Positions 1 through 13,352 of a stretch of DNA of 64,000 nt are shown here, piece by piece (position 1 is the first letter of the stretch; each line of letters starts with the position of its first letter). The DNA is from Marchantia polymorpha subsp. ruderalis (Eukaryota > Streptophyta > Marchantiopsida > Marchantiales > Marchantiaceae). The notes under the pieces are model-generated. The model did not search any database, was not told the origin of the DNA, and saw nothing but the letters and a program-made list of their open reading frames with translations. Where the stretch lies: the NCBI GenBank assembly GCA_037833965.1, contig AP031352.1, positions 4,630,501-4,694,500 on the forward strand. The letters run 5' to 3'. Made by a program: the position numbers and the translations under genes.

Positions 1-3000
1 ATATATTTATCTCTATCAAAAGGAACAGATTGCATAACACGAAAGGCTTTGTATCATTATTTGGTCTTCCCAAAGTTTTCGTTAATTTACTGTGACCTCT
101 TTTCCCCGTAATACAGAAGGATAGATGGGTACTTCGGGAAGATCCTGTCAGACAGCAGATTTGCGAGTTTAAAGATTAGGCTTTTTGCAGCGCGACTCCC
201 TTTATTTCGTTGTTACTGGAGTGCGCGAAGACAGACCCTAATAAATCCCTACTGTTTACAAATTTGGATCCAAGCGTAAAGGTTCAGTATGAGAGTTTAG
301 CCTCTAATCTGCACTCATAACATATAGTATCAATCTTGAAATGCAGCTCGATGCATGGAGGATAACTCTGTATCAGTTGAGATCTGCGACTGAAGTGTAG
401 GTAGCTGTCCAGATTTATAACTTTGATGATCTCTCTGACAGTTGCATGCAAGGATTATGAAGGCAATCTCCGCAAACCAAACTCTTCCCTTACCTGAAAG
501 GCCGTCGAAAGTCGTAAGAGTCAAATATGTCGTGGGTATAAAGTTTTTTTTTCTTTGCTGACTACATAGCCAAGACTTTAAGCCGGTAGTTTCAATAATG
601 TTGGAAATCATTATTTTACAACAATATTATAGATACTACAGTATTGCGCAATTCAATGACTTGTGTAGGTAGTCCACACAACGTTTATAAATGAGAGTCC
701 AGGCTACTGAATTAAAAAATTGGAACTTGGAGATAGTTTTGCATTATGTATCTCTTTGAGTTGCCTTAGTTTATTCATGGGATCAAATTTTATTTCGTTG
801 TGTAGATCACTTGTTACATACTAACAGTGATTCAGTACAAGTAACTCCACAACCTTCACTCATTGCACTGGCCCCTAAATTTTATTCTTGTTTTCCTATC
901 TTTTGAATTACGGCTGAAATTTATGATCTGGTTTTTTGTTATTGGAAAGCCCCATAACGCGAATCGATGAAGAATTTTTAACATCAATCAGAAACTCCCC
1001 TATACTTCACAAGAGCAAATTGGATGTGCATGTAATGCAAAAGCGCATAATTGGGTTCTTGAATTTTCCATGTCTACTTTCTCATGACTTTTTGCCTCCA
1101 CCTGACTTTTGACATCCACCATTTGTCCTATCGAGTTTTAACTTACCGAGTTCTAGTGTAGATCGACAGATGCGATTCGGAAAGTCCAGTAGATCTGTAA
1201 AAAGTGGAATTCCGCGATGATGTTTGATTGTAGACTTTGCTAGCAAATATTTTTCTACAATTCAGCTCAGCAATATTATGTTCTGATCAGTTTTACAAGT
1301 CCAGGACTTCAACTTACTTTTCGTTTATAAAGCCTCGACTTTGGATCGAACAATATAATTGAATATTTGAACCCAAAAAAATTTCTTACCATATAAATAA
1401 ATGAATAAATGAAAAATGGAAACAAGGATAAGATTACTCAATTGTGAATCTAAAAAAACCCCTCAAATTTAACCAGTAATGTCTAATGATTGAAAACCTA
1501 AAGTATAATCTCAATTCTTCTCCTTTTGTATTATTTGTGACTCTTGTTCAAGTTAGAATTTCATTCTTTATCACTTTATCCTCATTTATTTTTCTTATGA
1601 GCACGATTTGTGAAAAAATGACGAGTATTTATGCACATAATCGATAGGCTCAGGCATATTCATTCAGATATATATCACTCCCTTACATTTTATTATTTTC
1701 TCTAATTTTATACATCACCACACGTAAACCACAATTTGAATGACTCTCTGTGTCATTAAATTTCTCACCATTTTTTCAACCAATATACTATCATCCTAGT
1801 GATACAACTTGTAATCCCTTGACACTTCATACTAACACAACAAAAAAGATTACATCGCACTAAAGGGTATTTAAACAGCAGAAAATCTCTAATGACACAA
1901 TGTCTTTTTTAAAATTTAGATAGTGTTCAAATCAGAGTAGAAAAAAAATATATCGCCAATATAAAGTATAGTTTGTGTATCAAAATTCCAAGTTCTTGCT
2001 CCTTGTAGAAGATTTTTGAAAATACATTTTTCATTTGTATATTATATCGATAAGCAAACCCAAATATACTCGACTGAAATGTTCTTAGTTCATCAGTGTC
2101 ATTGAAGAGGATGCTCTAAAATCTTTCTCGCGCAGCTGGTTGGATCCACAAGCAATGTAACATGTGGAAGAAATACGTTTAGAACTTCAACACCTTAATC
2201 ATAGCAAGCGCTCGGGGTATGGATAGTAAACAGTAAAGGCTCATCGCAGTTATAAAATATCCTCAATGGTATATCTGAAGCTTTTCCTACGCGTTCCATA
2301 GAATCTAACTTGTGCCTTTGCGGGCATTGGACGATTTCCAAGCAACGTTCTTGACTTTCGACTTTCCAAACATATATACTCGTAAGAAATGTTACAAATT
2401 GATTTTAAAGTACAACTTGCGCAATTAATGACTCCAAATGCGTATGAAGATTTATTGTTCCATGCACCTATACGGATTTTGATCCAAAGATTTTGATTAT
2501 TTTTCTCACCAATATCACTCACTGGCACTTTGAACTATAAAAAAAAACCTCGACCTTGAGATACGTACCGTACACTCAAAGCGGGATCTCAGTGGAAGAC
2601 ATGAAATATCAGTCCATTCAACGACATGGTTATGCGAGACATGATCACACATGTCATCTCCGAATAGATGATACAGGTAAAGCAGTTACCAAGGAATTAG
2701 TGGACTTAGTCATCGCTACACCCTCGATGAGACATTTACATCGTACGGCAATAAATTATTTATTCCTGATAGAACACATATTGGCTAAAAAAATAATTAC
2801 ATTCATACAGTATTAGAAATAATGCTTGTCAACGACTTAAAAGATGGAGGACCCATGATGTTATGAGAAATGATAGCGTGACAAATTTTCCACTTGCCAG
2901 AACCGGAGATCTTCATTCGAAGCCTTGTTTACAAAATATGACAGCATACACATTCAGAAGCACATGCACAGTGAATTCGAGTCATGATTCCATGTCAAAA

Positions 3001-4735
3001 TTTCTAATAATGCGATTACTCAAGAAGCACTATTAACCTGAACCTGGATAAGGAGCATAGAGCACAGCGCACAAGTACCAGGGTTCTTCTTATTTGAGCA
3101 CTACTATTTCGTAGTGACTTCTTCTCGGTGAGTTTTCCATCTCATTTAATGCAGAAAATAATGTCCTTGAGATCTAGACCAAATCAAAGTTGGAAGTCTC
3201 ATCTCAAAGACAAGGCAGCAATAATCACAACTCGGGATTAGACCTGACAATGAAAGGCGGTCGGTCATGCATAACTTCTGCCCACTACATGCACAGATGG
3301 TATCCGCCTCCGGCTGGGCACAGAATTCATGTAAATAGTGGTACGGACTAGCTTGCAATTCGGCACCAGGCTTATTCAGAGGCGGGGCGATAGCTGGATT
3401 GTTTGAAGACTTTATGAAAGTTGCGTGATAAGAAAGCTAACAGTCGACCTTCCTGTCAGATTATCCTTGTTATCAATCACACTGACAGCATGCAAGGAGT
3501 TGAGGGGATCGTGGCGAGCCCGATCATGCATTTGTCCATGTATAAGCACTTCTCCGCCAACCCTGTATTACAGCGCTGACTTCGAAGAATTACCATCAAG
3601 TCAGAGGCATAGACTTACACATGGCATCACACACGAGTCATGCACTAAGACACCTTCGTGTGTCAGTGGGTAGTCAGCCTCAGCCATGCTTGCAGTCTTG
3701 CAGTAGACCTCTTATAGGAAGTCCATGGGTCCGCAGCAAAAGCGATAATATAATGAGGAACGCAGAGTCCACGCAATTAGTCGAGCTCCATGGTATCTAA
3801 GACTTTCTTCATGCCAGCTTTTGAATTAGAGAATGCCAACGAAAGGACTTCCGATGATGAGAATTGTAACTGAACTCTGGAGTACCTTGAAAGCTGGCAC
3901 CTCCTGAGGAAATAAATGGACATAAACTCACGCTAATGCATGAACAAACTTTAGAAAGAGACGTAATCACGGATTCATATTTTATTATCAAGGTGAGAAC
4001 AGGGACTGCACGCACATGCTGCTGCTAGTCAATTATCATCGCCTCCAGCTGAAAGCAAACGCTTATCAGCTGCAGGCTCTGATGGATGGTGGCCGACAGC
4101 AAATGCCAGTCCTCGATAACCTCGAACAGTGGCATGCTAAGTGTTTCTAAGGGGATTAACTAGTGCCGATTGGTACAACCATTCCTGGGAGAACCACATC
4201 GTTTTGTCTCAGAAGACAATATTCGGTCTGGACAGCTAGCATCGACGACATTCTAGAATATTGGACGTAGTAGTTCAGACCAATTTCGCAGGTCGCATTT
4301 TTCAGACAATTCGAATAAGCTAACGCGGTCAAAATTGACTTCGTACGTTCTCAGCATCTTGACCAGGCGGCCTGCTACGTAAGAAAGTGCTCGAAATTCG
4401 AGTTGACCTGGTAGACATAAATCGTTTGAAGTAATGACTGATCGATGTAGGCCGGCGGAGTATGTTGCTGTGGAGATACACACTCCAGAACAAGGGCAAG
4501 GAGATTCCATCTTGCTAACTCAGTGATCGGGAGCAAGTGCAGTTCATGGATGGCTTTTGAGAAGCACAAAGCCGTCTGTGTAATACGTGTTCCTCGTGTG
4601 ATCCATGATACATAAACCCCGTTCGTCATGTGTTGCGATGTACTCGCAGTTGTAGGCACAAATTTGCTGAAGAGTAGAAAGTTTTTCGCCTGCATCAAGA
4701 AGCGCTCCGAGAAGCACGACTTGTACTAGATTGGA
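1..4735. other. Intergenic stretch with no recognisable gene
   Basis: Only short open frames occur here, none longer than about 107 codons, and none reads like a protein family I know. Base composition is mixed (about 40% GC by eye), neither the GC-rich type that surrounds the genes nor the extreme AT-rich type of the transposon deserts. The last few hundred bases (about 4250-4735) lie just downstream of the glucanase stop codon and probably include its 3' untranslated region. I see no tRNA, no clear LTR and no tandem repeat. Confidence 0.5.
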
Positions 4736-6562
4736 CTAGAGGTCTGAGGTGACAGGGTCGAGATCAACATCGTAAACCTTGGTGGCATTGGGGTAGAATA
4801 TACCCCAGTTCTTCTCGGTGTCTGGGCCAATTTTCTCGTTCTCATTGTAAAGAGAAAATAGAAACACCGGGACTCTTTCCTTCGGTCGATTCGGAGTGCC
4901 ACCCCTCTGTACGTGTTGAATCAAATTCCTGATATAGAGCTTCGCAGTCCGCGCGGAAGCAGCATATCCCCCAGCTGTGGGCCATCCTGTCTCGCCCACA
5001 GCCACTCCCACTTTCGTTATGCCGATGTCGAGCATGGCGCTATAGGTGGCATCAATCATGGCATCAAAGAGGTTGTAGTATGGCAAACCCGTAATCGGGT
5101 CCTTGAATTCTGGCTCCGTCTTTAAGAAAACGGCATAATCCAAAGGAACCTGTACCGGATTCATCCTGTGTGCGTAGTATCTGGCACAAGACCAAACAAC
5201 AAGATGAAGTCAGCTTCTGCTACTTGTGAACATGAGAGCTTGTACCCAGAAAACCCCAAACAATAGAAGATGCGTCTGTTCTATGAAAGATTTAACCAGG
5301 TCACATGCATACGGATTGTCCGACTGTACTTACGGATATACATTTATGAAGAATTTCGACTTCGTGTACTCAAGGAACCGCAGCAGAGGATGTATGTAGT
5401 TTAGTTGACTAAAAGCACCCTTTGATGGAGGCCATGAGGTTCCAAGAATGTCTCCGCTTACTGGTGCGACTACTTTGATATGATCCTGCAGTCTGCGACC
5501 GGCCAAAGCGTGGTACAGGTTCCACATGGCTGGAACAAGATGTGGTCCATACTCATCGACAGTACCCGGAGACAGAATCTCGTTGCCAACAGCTATATAG
5601 GTGATTCTCGTACTCGGATAGAATGGGGATACATATTTCTGCACCCATAATACTGTCGAGTGCAACCAACCAATTTATCAAATCAGCTGCAGCGTGCAGT
5701 ATAGCCTGCAAAACAAATTCCTTCTGACCTCGAAACCAATATCGGCAACTGTAGAATACTCAGACTGGATGCCGAGAAATATCTAGTCAATAAAATGAAA
5801 AGTCGTTCCTATCCTCGAAACACATTTCCATCGATGTGCTAAAGATGAGTACAGCTACAGATACGAAAGGTCATGAAAGATCCGGTCTGCAAGATTATGG
5901 CAATTTCGAAACACTCACCTGCAGTGGTGGGGTTCTGTGCAAAGTCCTGAAGTTCGGAGTCTAGCACAGAAACGATGACTCCAATTCCAGTACCTCTCAG
6001 AGCAGTAAGAACTGAAGGATTAGCGTCATACAGACGCACAGCATCTGCATGCAGCTCCTTGAGCAATTTGATGGTAGTACTGATTGGTGGCAGATCCTGT
6101 CCTAGTTCTCCATAGCAGACACCCAATAAGTCCTCTCCGATTGAATCTGCTGTGTTGAGTCCACAAAATCCAGACGATGGACACAATTAGCTCACAAGGT
6201 AAGGCATGAACCCCAATTTCAACATCCATGACCGCCAAAGAATCTGATCTACTCGTTACTGGCTGATAATGTCTTCGGTCCATGTTTCCGTTCTCTTCAG
6301 CGTTTCAGCTCGAAGAGCAACTGTCTGTAAGATAAGATGGACCGAGTCCGAAAAGGTTGACCGTCGCAATTTGGAACTCTATATTGCTGGAGGGGAATGC
6401 GTTACAAGACATGGACGGAAGCTAAGGACTATCGATAGCTCAGACTAGACAAACGCGCTTCTTACCTGATACCGAGGCTGAGAATATCAGAAGCAGGAGC
6501 CAAATTGACGTGGCATCTGCTCCCAGCGGAGTGCTGTTCTTTCTCGACATTCTGAGACACAT
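4736..6562 (-). CDS. GH17 glucan endo-1,3-beta-glucosidase, secreted
   Basis: Four exons on the minus strand: 6562-6466, 6149-5919, 5652-5334 and 5180-4736. All junctions are GT-AG and keep frame, giving 363 residues. Residues 1-32 form a signal peptide with the hydrophobic run WLLLLIFSASVS. The mature part opens with LLGVCYGELG and carries the two GH17 catalytic signatures: YIAVGNE (acid/base Glu134) and VGETGWP (nucleophile Glu279). FINVYPYY lies between them. The protein stops soon after the barrel, so there is no C-terminal X8/CBM43 domain and no clear GPI signal. The family hydrolyses beta-1,3-glucans such as callose in walls and plasmodesmata, or of fungal origin. The first in-frame ATG is at 6562; another at 6550 would shorten the protein by four residues. 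Exon 2 has two adjacent acceptors (CAGCAG). The exon 3 acceptor at 5653 was chosen because the nearer-to-intron TTTTGCAG site leads to a stop. Confidence 0.93.
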
Positions 6563-7806
6563 GCCAGTGTAGGAAGACAGTTAAGCTGGTTAGGACCACC
6601 AGGGACCGGACCAGGCTAGAGACAAAATGATGATCCGCTGGACGTTGCGGAATAGTCTCTCGCGCTTTATGCAGAGTCGCCTTCGGTTCAAGAATGCTAT
6701 ATTTTTCTCGCAGATGGGCTCTAAATAAATCAGAGACAGCTGGCCTACAAAAACAGTTGATGCAATAGTCACGACAGAGAGTCCAGTAAACTATGTTGTC
6801 GTCAACGGTGGAATAAAGAAGATGTGATAGACTTGAATGGATTTTCAGTAGCAGGTTTCAGGAGAAAAGCTCGCCCCGGTAGGCGGGGATCGCTAGGCGT
6901 ACGGCGAATTTCTTCGCCCAGAGAGCACGACAAAGCTACAGAGTGCGAGACACAATGTCCACTACGACTGAGCACCGCCAATAACTGTCGCTGTCTGAGA
7001 AGCGAGCCACGGAACCAGAGATCGTGCTCATGCAACCTCCTTCTCTGGTCTGGTCGGCAGATCAGTGCTGCAAAGTCAGTTCTCGATGGGGCCCGGCCTT
7101 GTCCTTGCTAGCTCACTCTAGCCAATCTGCAGAATAGTGTTTAACGACCGATCACGATCACGGTGGAGCAAGCGATGCTTCAGATTTCAAAACTTCAGAA
7201 AGCTCCGAGTCCGAACTCAATAATGCTCGAGCGAATACTATCATTCGTTCGATTCCTCCTCTCTCATGCGCTCATTCACTCCATCAATCACTCGAGCAAC
7301 CCTTCGCAAGCAGAGCCTGAAGCGTCGTCCGTCGGTGCAGTCCGCAGTTGACAATCAACGAGGAGCAATGACCTCAAGAGCATGTGTCGCTCGTGAATAT
7401 ACTATTCAGGAGGGACTGATTTTCAAGCAGCTTTCAAGTTCAAAGTTTGCTGTTACAAACCTGCAAAGTTGAGCAACCGCTAGTCGCCTCCAACGGGAAG
7501 ACGAAAGTCCGTTCGTGATGGCCGCGCTGCGTTTGGATTCCCAAGGGGATGGCCTCACGACAGGATGTTGGATCAGAGGGAGAGGAGGTAGTGGGGGAGG
7601 GCCTGGGGCGGCGGGCTGGAAGGTTTGAGAATCTGGACCGAAGAGTGGGTGAGTGGATTAGAATTTCGAGCCGACAGCTCGGACGACTCGATCCGCTGAA
7701 GAGATGAACAGAGGCACAGCCAAAACTCATTCTGATAATTAATTCTGATATATCTTGAGTGGTAGGATCGTTGAAGTTCTCGGATCCCGCAGTTGTGACG
7801 CCTCCC

Positions 7807-7838
7807 GCTGCTGCTGCTACTGCCGCTGCTGCTGGTGG
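7807..7838. repeat. CTG/CAG trinucleotide repeat
   Basis: An imperfect run of CTG triplets on the plus strand, read as CAG on the minus strand. On the minus strand it would encode a Ser-rich run in a 94-codon open frame that I do not believe to be a gene. It is probably a microsatellite in a leader or promoter. Confidence 0.7.
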
Positions 7839-8623
7839 CGACCATCGCCGGTGTCATAGGCTTTTCGGATGGTGGTCACGCATGAGGGCATAAACACGAT
7901 CGCACGTCGGATCAAATCTGTGTGGATCCGCCATGGCACTCGTGCCGAAAACCGGTGGCTCGGAGAATTAAATGACAGTCTCAGAGCTCTCGAGTCCCAC
8001 TGGACACTTCTTCTTATTCTTTTTAATATACGGACTGACTCCCGCTGGGCGTCCGTGCCACCACAGTGTTCACCTCGTCAGATTCTCGAGTCGGCACGAT
8101 CCCCATGCCGGCTGGAGATAAGAAAGGCACCGCAACGCTCGCTACTGTTCGTCTAAATCTTGAGCTTCACTTCACTTCGCCGCTGAGTGCTCGGGTCTCG
8201 GTGAGCTGCAGCCCTTCAATTTCACTGCCAGTTACCTGCTTTCTCTGGATTCAGGCCTGCAGACAACTTTTTAAAGCCACCAGCACCGCTTTTGGTCACC
8301 CGACATGCGATGGTCGAGCCGAGCTAGTCTACGAGATTAACGACGCTCAGAACTACCGCACCATCGGGGCAGCAGGGCGAAAGTCTTCTGCGACCCAGCG
8401 CACCTGCTGCTGCGGAGTATGCAGGCGGGAGTGCCCTCGGGTACGAGAACTAGGACCGCGTGAGGGAATGGGTGGGCAGATCGAGCGACGAGCGAAGAGC
8501 GTCGGAGTGCCTCGGGCGGTCGATGTGCCTACTGATTGAGTCGATGAAGTGCTTGCAGCTCGAAGAATGTCGAGTTTCCACGGAGGCGAGCGATCGAATG
8601 CGTTGCTTCTCTCGGCATGGCAA

Positions 8624-8650
8624 TCGAGCGAGCGAGCGAGCGATCGAGCG
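8624..8650. repeat. GAGC tetranucleotide microsatellite
   Basis: A period-four GAGC run, broken once by GATC, within a wider CG-rich patch (about 8300-9060). Shorter GAGC-like and GCGAGA runs recur near 9000-9050. It keeps several frames open on both strands and explains much of the spurious coding appearance here. Confidence 0.75.
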
Positions 8651-9683
8651 ATGGGGAGCTCGGCCACCGACTTCTCTCGAACGCGCGTTGTCGGCGGGGT
8701 AGGGCAAGCTCGCTCGCGGGAGACGAGCCCTGTGCAGGCAGATGATGGTCATCCGCCTCTTTCGCAAAGTGGGCATGCGGTGCCTGCAGACGCTGCGAAA
8801 GAAGATATATGTATAAGAAATCCCGCCCAGGCGAGAGCCATCGAGTCTATGCATCAGCCCGCGTTCATCCGACGGTTCCGAGCGACGTCACACTCGACGC
8901 AGGGCTGCAAATTCACATGAAATTCTCGCGCAAATGAGCGCTGCAGATCTCGGGAAGGGAAGGTTTTCAAGAGCTCGGAAGCGAGAGTCGAGTCGAGGGT
9001 TGCAAGACGCGAGAGCGCGAGAGAGCGAGCGAAACGGCCTGCTCGAATTGCCGCGATGTGATTACATGGTCTTTAGGCTCATCATTGCTTGGAATGTCGC
9101 TCTGCCATGCTGATCACAGGTGAGGTATGTTGGTCCGAATTTGCGCCATACGTTCCATTGGATCGTCGCAAACCTCCAGAATCCACTACAGCTTTTGTGA
9201 TTTGATTTAATGCCTATGCACGTGTAGAGACAACGCGAGACAATGGAAACCGTCCCGAATGCGAAGTCGTCCCCGCCTGACGTAAGCTCTTCCACACGAT
9301 CCCACCAATGGCAGACTTCACAATGCCTCTGCCATGCTGAACCCAGTTCCTAAACTCACCCGCCCAGCAGTTTAGCCGAGCCTGTCAGACTGCTCATGCT
9401 CGAATGTGATCCTTTCAGATTTCGTTTATATTCCGGATATTTACGAAGATTTCCAGATTTATCAGATATTTTCCCTGCCAAACTATCTCCCCGGGCCTCG
9501 TCCGGTCGAGACACCTGTCCCATCGAGCCTCGCACTCCGGATCGTGCCGGCCCTTCAATATTGGTACCGAATACATTTGTTTCTGTGCCCCACGAGCCAT
9601 CGTGGTTCGAACTCGACCCGACCCGCGAGTGAAGGAAGGGTCTCTTGGGCGGGCTAACGAAACTTCTAGGTCGAACTCCGAGT

Positions 9684-9730
9684 CCATGGTGGAGGAGGAG
9701 GTGGTGGTGGTGATGGGAGTAGGAGTGGCG
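9684..9730. repeat. GGN-type purine-rich simple repeat
   Basis: A purine-rich run of GGA, GGT and GGAG triplets on the plus strand. On the minus strand it produces a His-rich run in a 140-codon frame that is otherwise not protein-like. Confidence 0.7.
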
Positions 9731-12360
9731 GCTAAGATGCACTCCGCCGGCAGCGTAATTGAGCTGCAAAAACGACAATTTTACACGCTCTGTCCGGAAG
9801 AAGAATCTCCTCCCAGAGCGAGACGGGAGGTTAAAAAAAAATCTTGTTGAGCCGGCCGGAGCTACGATCGGAAGGCGACGTCACGAATCTCGCCGGACAT
9901 CGTACATTCTCTTCGACAGCAACCGAACTTTTGCTGCCCCTGCGTACGTCCTCATCACCCCACGCCACCCCATTTGACCTTCAAGTGCTCGCCAATTCTT
10001 GCTCTCCTCCCCTCCCTCCCCCCACTGTCTCGAAATTCACCCGTCCCCCTCACAAAGTCTCATCGGCCCTGGCCCGAACCTCGCGAGTTTACAGTCGGTG
10101 AGCGGGCGACGTGTCCGGTCATTCATTCAGCTGCGGAATGAATGAGTGAGTGAGACCTTTAGTTCTGAGCCGGTGCGAGTACTTGCTTCCGTAGGCGACC
10201 GAGGGGCCCTACCAAGGCTTTCGCGTCCGACATGAATCGAGCGACGTTTTGTCAAGTCCGTGTCCGGATAGTGATGGCACACGGCCGTCAAGAGTCAAGA
10301 CGTGGATGATGATTTTGCCTGCGAGCGGTGGAGACAGGCAGAAAGTGAAGGGCGAGGGGAGGCACGGGATTAAACCAGAGATTCCTCCGGAGGAAAGGCC
10401 CAGTTTTGGCGCAGTACAGGAGCTTGCGGTACCTCATGATCACTTATTTCCAATCAATGCCCGAGAAAAGTTTGTGCATGTGATGAAACTGAAAGGAAAA
10501 TGCCCGTAACCAACTCCTCGTACCTGTGAAGCGGAAAGATGCTTTGCTTTACTCTCAAGCTCGAGTCGTAGTACCCTCGTCATTATGGGCTCGTCCAGCT
10601 TATGTCATGATCGCTCGCGGAGTAATCAACTTCGTTGCGCATGCTCTAACTTTTTTTTTGCATCTCGAGTACCGACCGCTCACTGTCGATCTTTCTGCGA
10701 ATGGAAATCCATTCACTGACGAGATGTCGAGAGCGTAGTGGAAACTCCATCTCCCTCCCTCACATTACATTTCTCCGTGGAGACGTCAAGGCTCCGTCTT
10801 TTTGCATGGCTGGTTCATGAGACAGCCAATCGGGGGTCGAAGCGATCGCGCCATTCAGCGATTTAGGTCAGCGCATCGGAATCCAATAATCTTTGTCGAA
10901 ATTGCAATTCTGCCGCTACTGCAGAGAGAGATGGAAGCACCTTATGCGACGACGCGTCGGCCCGGCCCCATCCCGTCCCAGCCCATCACAGCCCATCCCC
11001 TCCCATCCGCCGGACTCGGTAAAGTTCATGAACGCCGTACGACGGTGTGTATCCTCGTCTCTCATCGAACAGTATTTTCATCAAGATGATCCATAATCAC
11101 TCTGTGAACTACGCGTTAGATAACACCGAGGCCCCATGTGAAATGTACAACCGCAAACTGTCGAGCCATGGATCTCGTACTTGCGCTCGGGGCCGGGAAT
11201 TCTCAGTGGTTGGTTTCGAATATTCTGGACATCTCTCCGATGTCAGATGTTGATTCCAACGCAGATGAGGGTGCGCAGTTCGAGACTGGTGTATCGGAAA
11301 GTAGGCTCTGTACCTTCTACATCTCCAACACGTTTCTCTATTCTAGATCATGTCCCTCGTTGCGAGACTGACCGAGCTAAGCGAGCACTTTCACGTCACC
11401 CAGCACTCGTTCATTTGCTCCGAGGAACGTCCACAATCAGCGACTGCCATGTGTTTCGATTTCATGAGTCCCCCGTTCGATTCGCTCCTCTCTCGATTCT
11501 TAAGGTCTTCGGTTCGCTACTGGGGAGATACGGTATATGGGGTCCTGTCTCTCTTTCTGTCCTTCCGAATCTGCTGGAGCATCTTCGCTGTAAGTTGCCC
11601 AAGTTTAATCGAGTTGTTGGACGGAGTGCTCGACATGGGGATATGCTCTCCTTCCTTGTGATTCGATGCGAGGGGAGTCGCTTATTTCGCCTCAAATCGA
11701 TCGTATATCTTATGTCTGCCTATGTGTGTGCAGTAATGATCATTGCACGAGCAGGACGTCAGAGTTGGAAGGTGCAGGAGCCTCGACGATCGGTCGTTTC
11801 AGTCCCTACACCCAGAACCCTAAAATCCATCGCATGTGACATGTCACGTTGGGCGGGAGATGTGGCCAGAATAGAACTTGTCCAATTGAGGTTATCGCAT
11901 GCCCTGGTCATGTGGATTCAAATGATTACGAAATAGAATTTCGCACCGCCGATGCTCACTGACCTCCCGTCATGTCATGCACATGTGTGCGCAATACAAA
12001 TAACTTGCTCATACGACGAGTTTGGCAGGACGTGTGGTCGCTCGTATTCCAGCCTGACCATTCCAACTCGTACACAAGTCTCAAGAAATATTCATGTGGC
12101 AGAGATCGGACCAGATTGACTTTTATCCAACTGCGATGGACCACAGAAATCCGGAATGTACAAAAACCATCTCAGTGATCGGAACGAGACGGCATGCTTT
12201 CTCGTCCGCTGCATTGATTGGCATGTCATTGATTAGAAGTTAGTGCATTTGCAAATTCCGATGACCCGAGGTGGTGCTGCTCCTACATTTGGGCCTCGAA
12301 TCATCATTCCTCTGCTTGTCTCGTGCAAATGACCCCCGCGAACTTACCTGTTATAGAGTC

Positions 12361-12400
12361 CCCTCCTCCCTCTCCCCCTCCCCCTTCTCCTTCCAATTCT
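12361..12400. repeat. Polypyrimidine tract
   Basis: An almost pure C/T run of about 40 bases made of CTCC and CCCT steps. A similar shorter tract lies near 10008-10023. Such tracts are common in plant promoters and leaders; nothing nearby shows which gene it might serve. Confidence 0.6.
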
Positions 12401-13352
12401 TTTAACTGTGCTACAACAACATTTGTTCGGTCCCCTCTGATTAAACCTTAAAAAATTTCAGTAGTTTGCTTCTAGACGGAAAACGCTGCAAGCCTAGCCT
12501 TGTGGGCCGCATCCTCGAGCACTCCAGATTTCAGTTCCGGACTAGCCGATCGACAAGTCTGTCGTGACTGCTGTCAGATCTGCCACAGTCACAAACGGAA
12601 ACATTTCAAACTTCAAGGGATCCGATGCTTCATGACGCCAGCCAGAGAGAGAGTACACTTCTTTGCGCATCTGATCTTGCACAGAGAAACATTTTCCACG
12701 AGACTGCGAACTCAATCACTGCAAGGGCGGGAGCTCAAGGACGATCTTAGGACGATCGAATGCTTCAGCTTTCATGACCCTTCGACCCCGAAGGATTTCA
12801 ATTTCATTTCACTCCAATCCATCGCAATCTCAGAGCCGTCAGAGTTAACGCACCTCGGTTGAATTGCCGGAATGGCGTCGACCCCTGTGGTGATTACGGG
12901 CTACGGCAGATCTATATTCTAGATCGTGAAGTTACGATACACCGTCGTCGTCATTCGGTATCTCCGCGTGCGGAGGACGACGAGGCTCCAGCCCGACCTC
13001 CGCGTCGGTGACTCTGTCTCCAGTGCTGGAATCGACATGATTTCGAGCTGCAGTGCACGGAATGAACTCACGTTAAACTCCCGCGAGCGTGACGCGTCCC
13101 TCCACACACATTTTCGCGAAATCCACCAAATTCAAATCCAAATGGGCGGGGACTTGCAATTTACAATCTTGCTCGATCCACCGGAATCAGCGGATTGCGC
13201 CAGATTAGACACGGGCCGGACTTGCATTTACTTGACATTTATTCAATCCTCTCACGAGATTAGGATTGAGACTTAGATTTAGATGCAGATACAAAACATG
13301 GAGTTGGGAGGACACGAAGAAAGGAAGGGAGAGAAGAGCGGAGGAGGCAGAC

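Larger units (their letters stand above)
6563..13350. other. GC-rich, CpG-rich gene-free stretch
   Basis: About 6.8 kb with GC near or above 50%, many CG dinucleotides and several simple repeats. Open frames overlap on both strands (for example 8066-8539 plus, 8450-8854 minus, 9356-9778 minus, 11181-11936 plus). They are low-complexity, rich in Arg, Ser and Pro, and match no family I know; stops are rare here simply because the DNA is GC-rich. The part near 6563-6800 should hold the glucanase promoter and leader. The rest may be promoters, long leaders or non-coding transcripts. If the ubiquitin-protease exon upstream belongs to a working gene, its later exons should be in this stretch, but I found none. 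Confidence 0.5.

Noticed and set aside
8066-8854. Overlapping plus and minus frames of 104-157 codons
   Set aside because: They arise from GAGC-type repeats and low stop density in GC-rich DNA; no protein-like pattern.
9601-9630. GGTTCGAACTCGACC resembling a tRNA T-arm
   Set aside because: No acceptor stem, anticodon arm or D-arm at the right distances. The same holds for GGTTCGAAC near 32590 and ATTCGAACC near 15448.
11181-11936. 251-codon plus-strand frame in the GC-rich stretch
   Set aside because: It begins at a non-ATG codon, is Arg/Ser-rich and shows no domain; overlapping frames are open on both strands.
12644-12657. 14-base match to the core of plant miR529 (AGAGAGAGAGTACA)
   Set aside because: Low-complexity GA run, ends do not match, and no complementary star arm is visible nearby to form a precursor.
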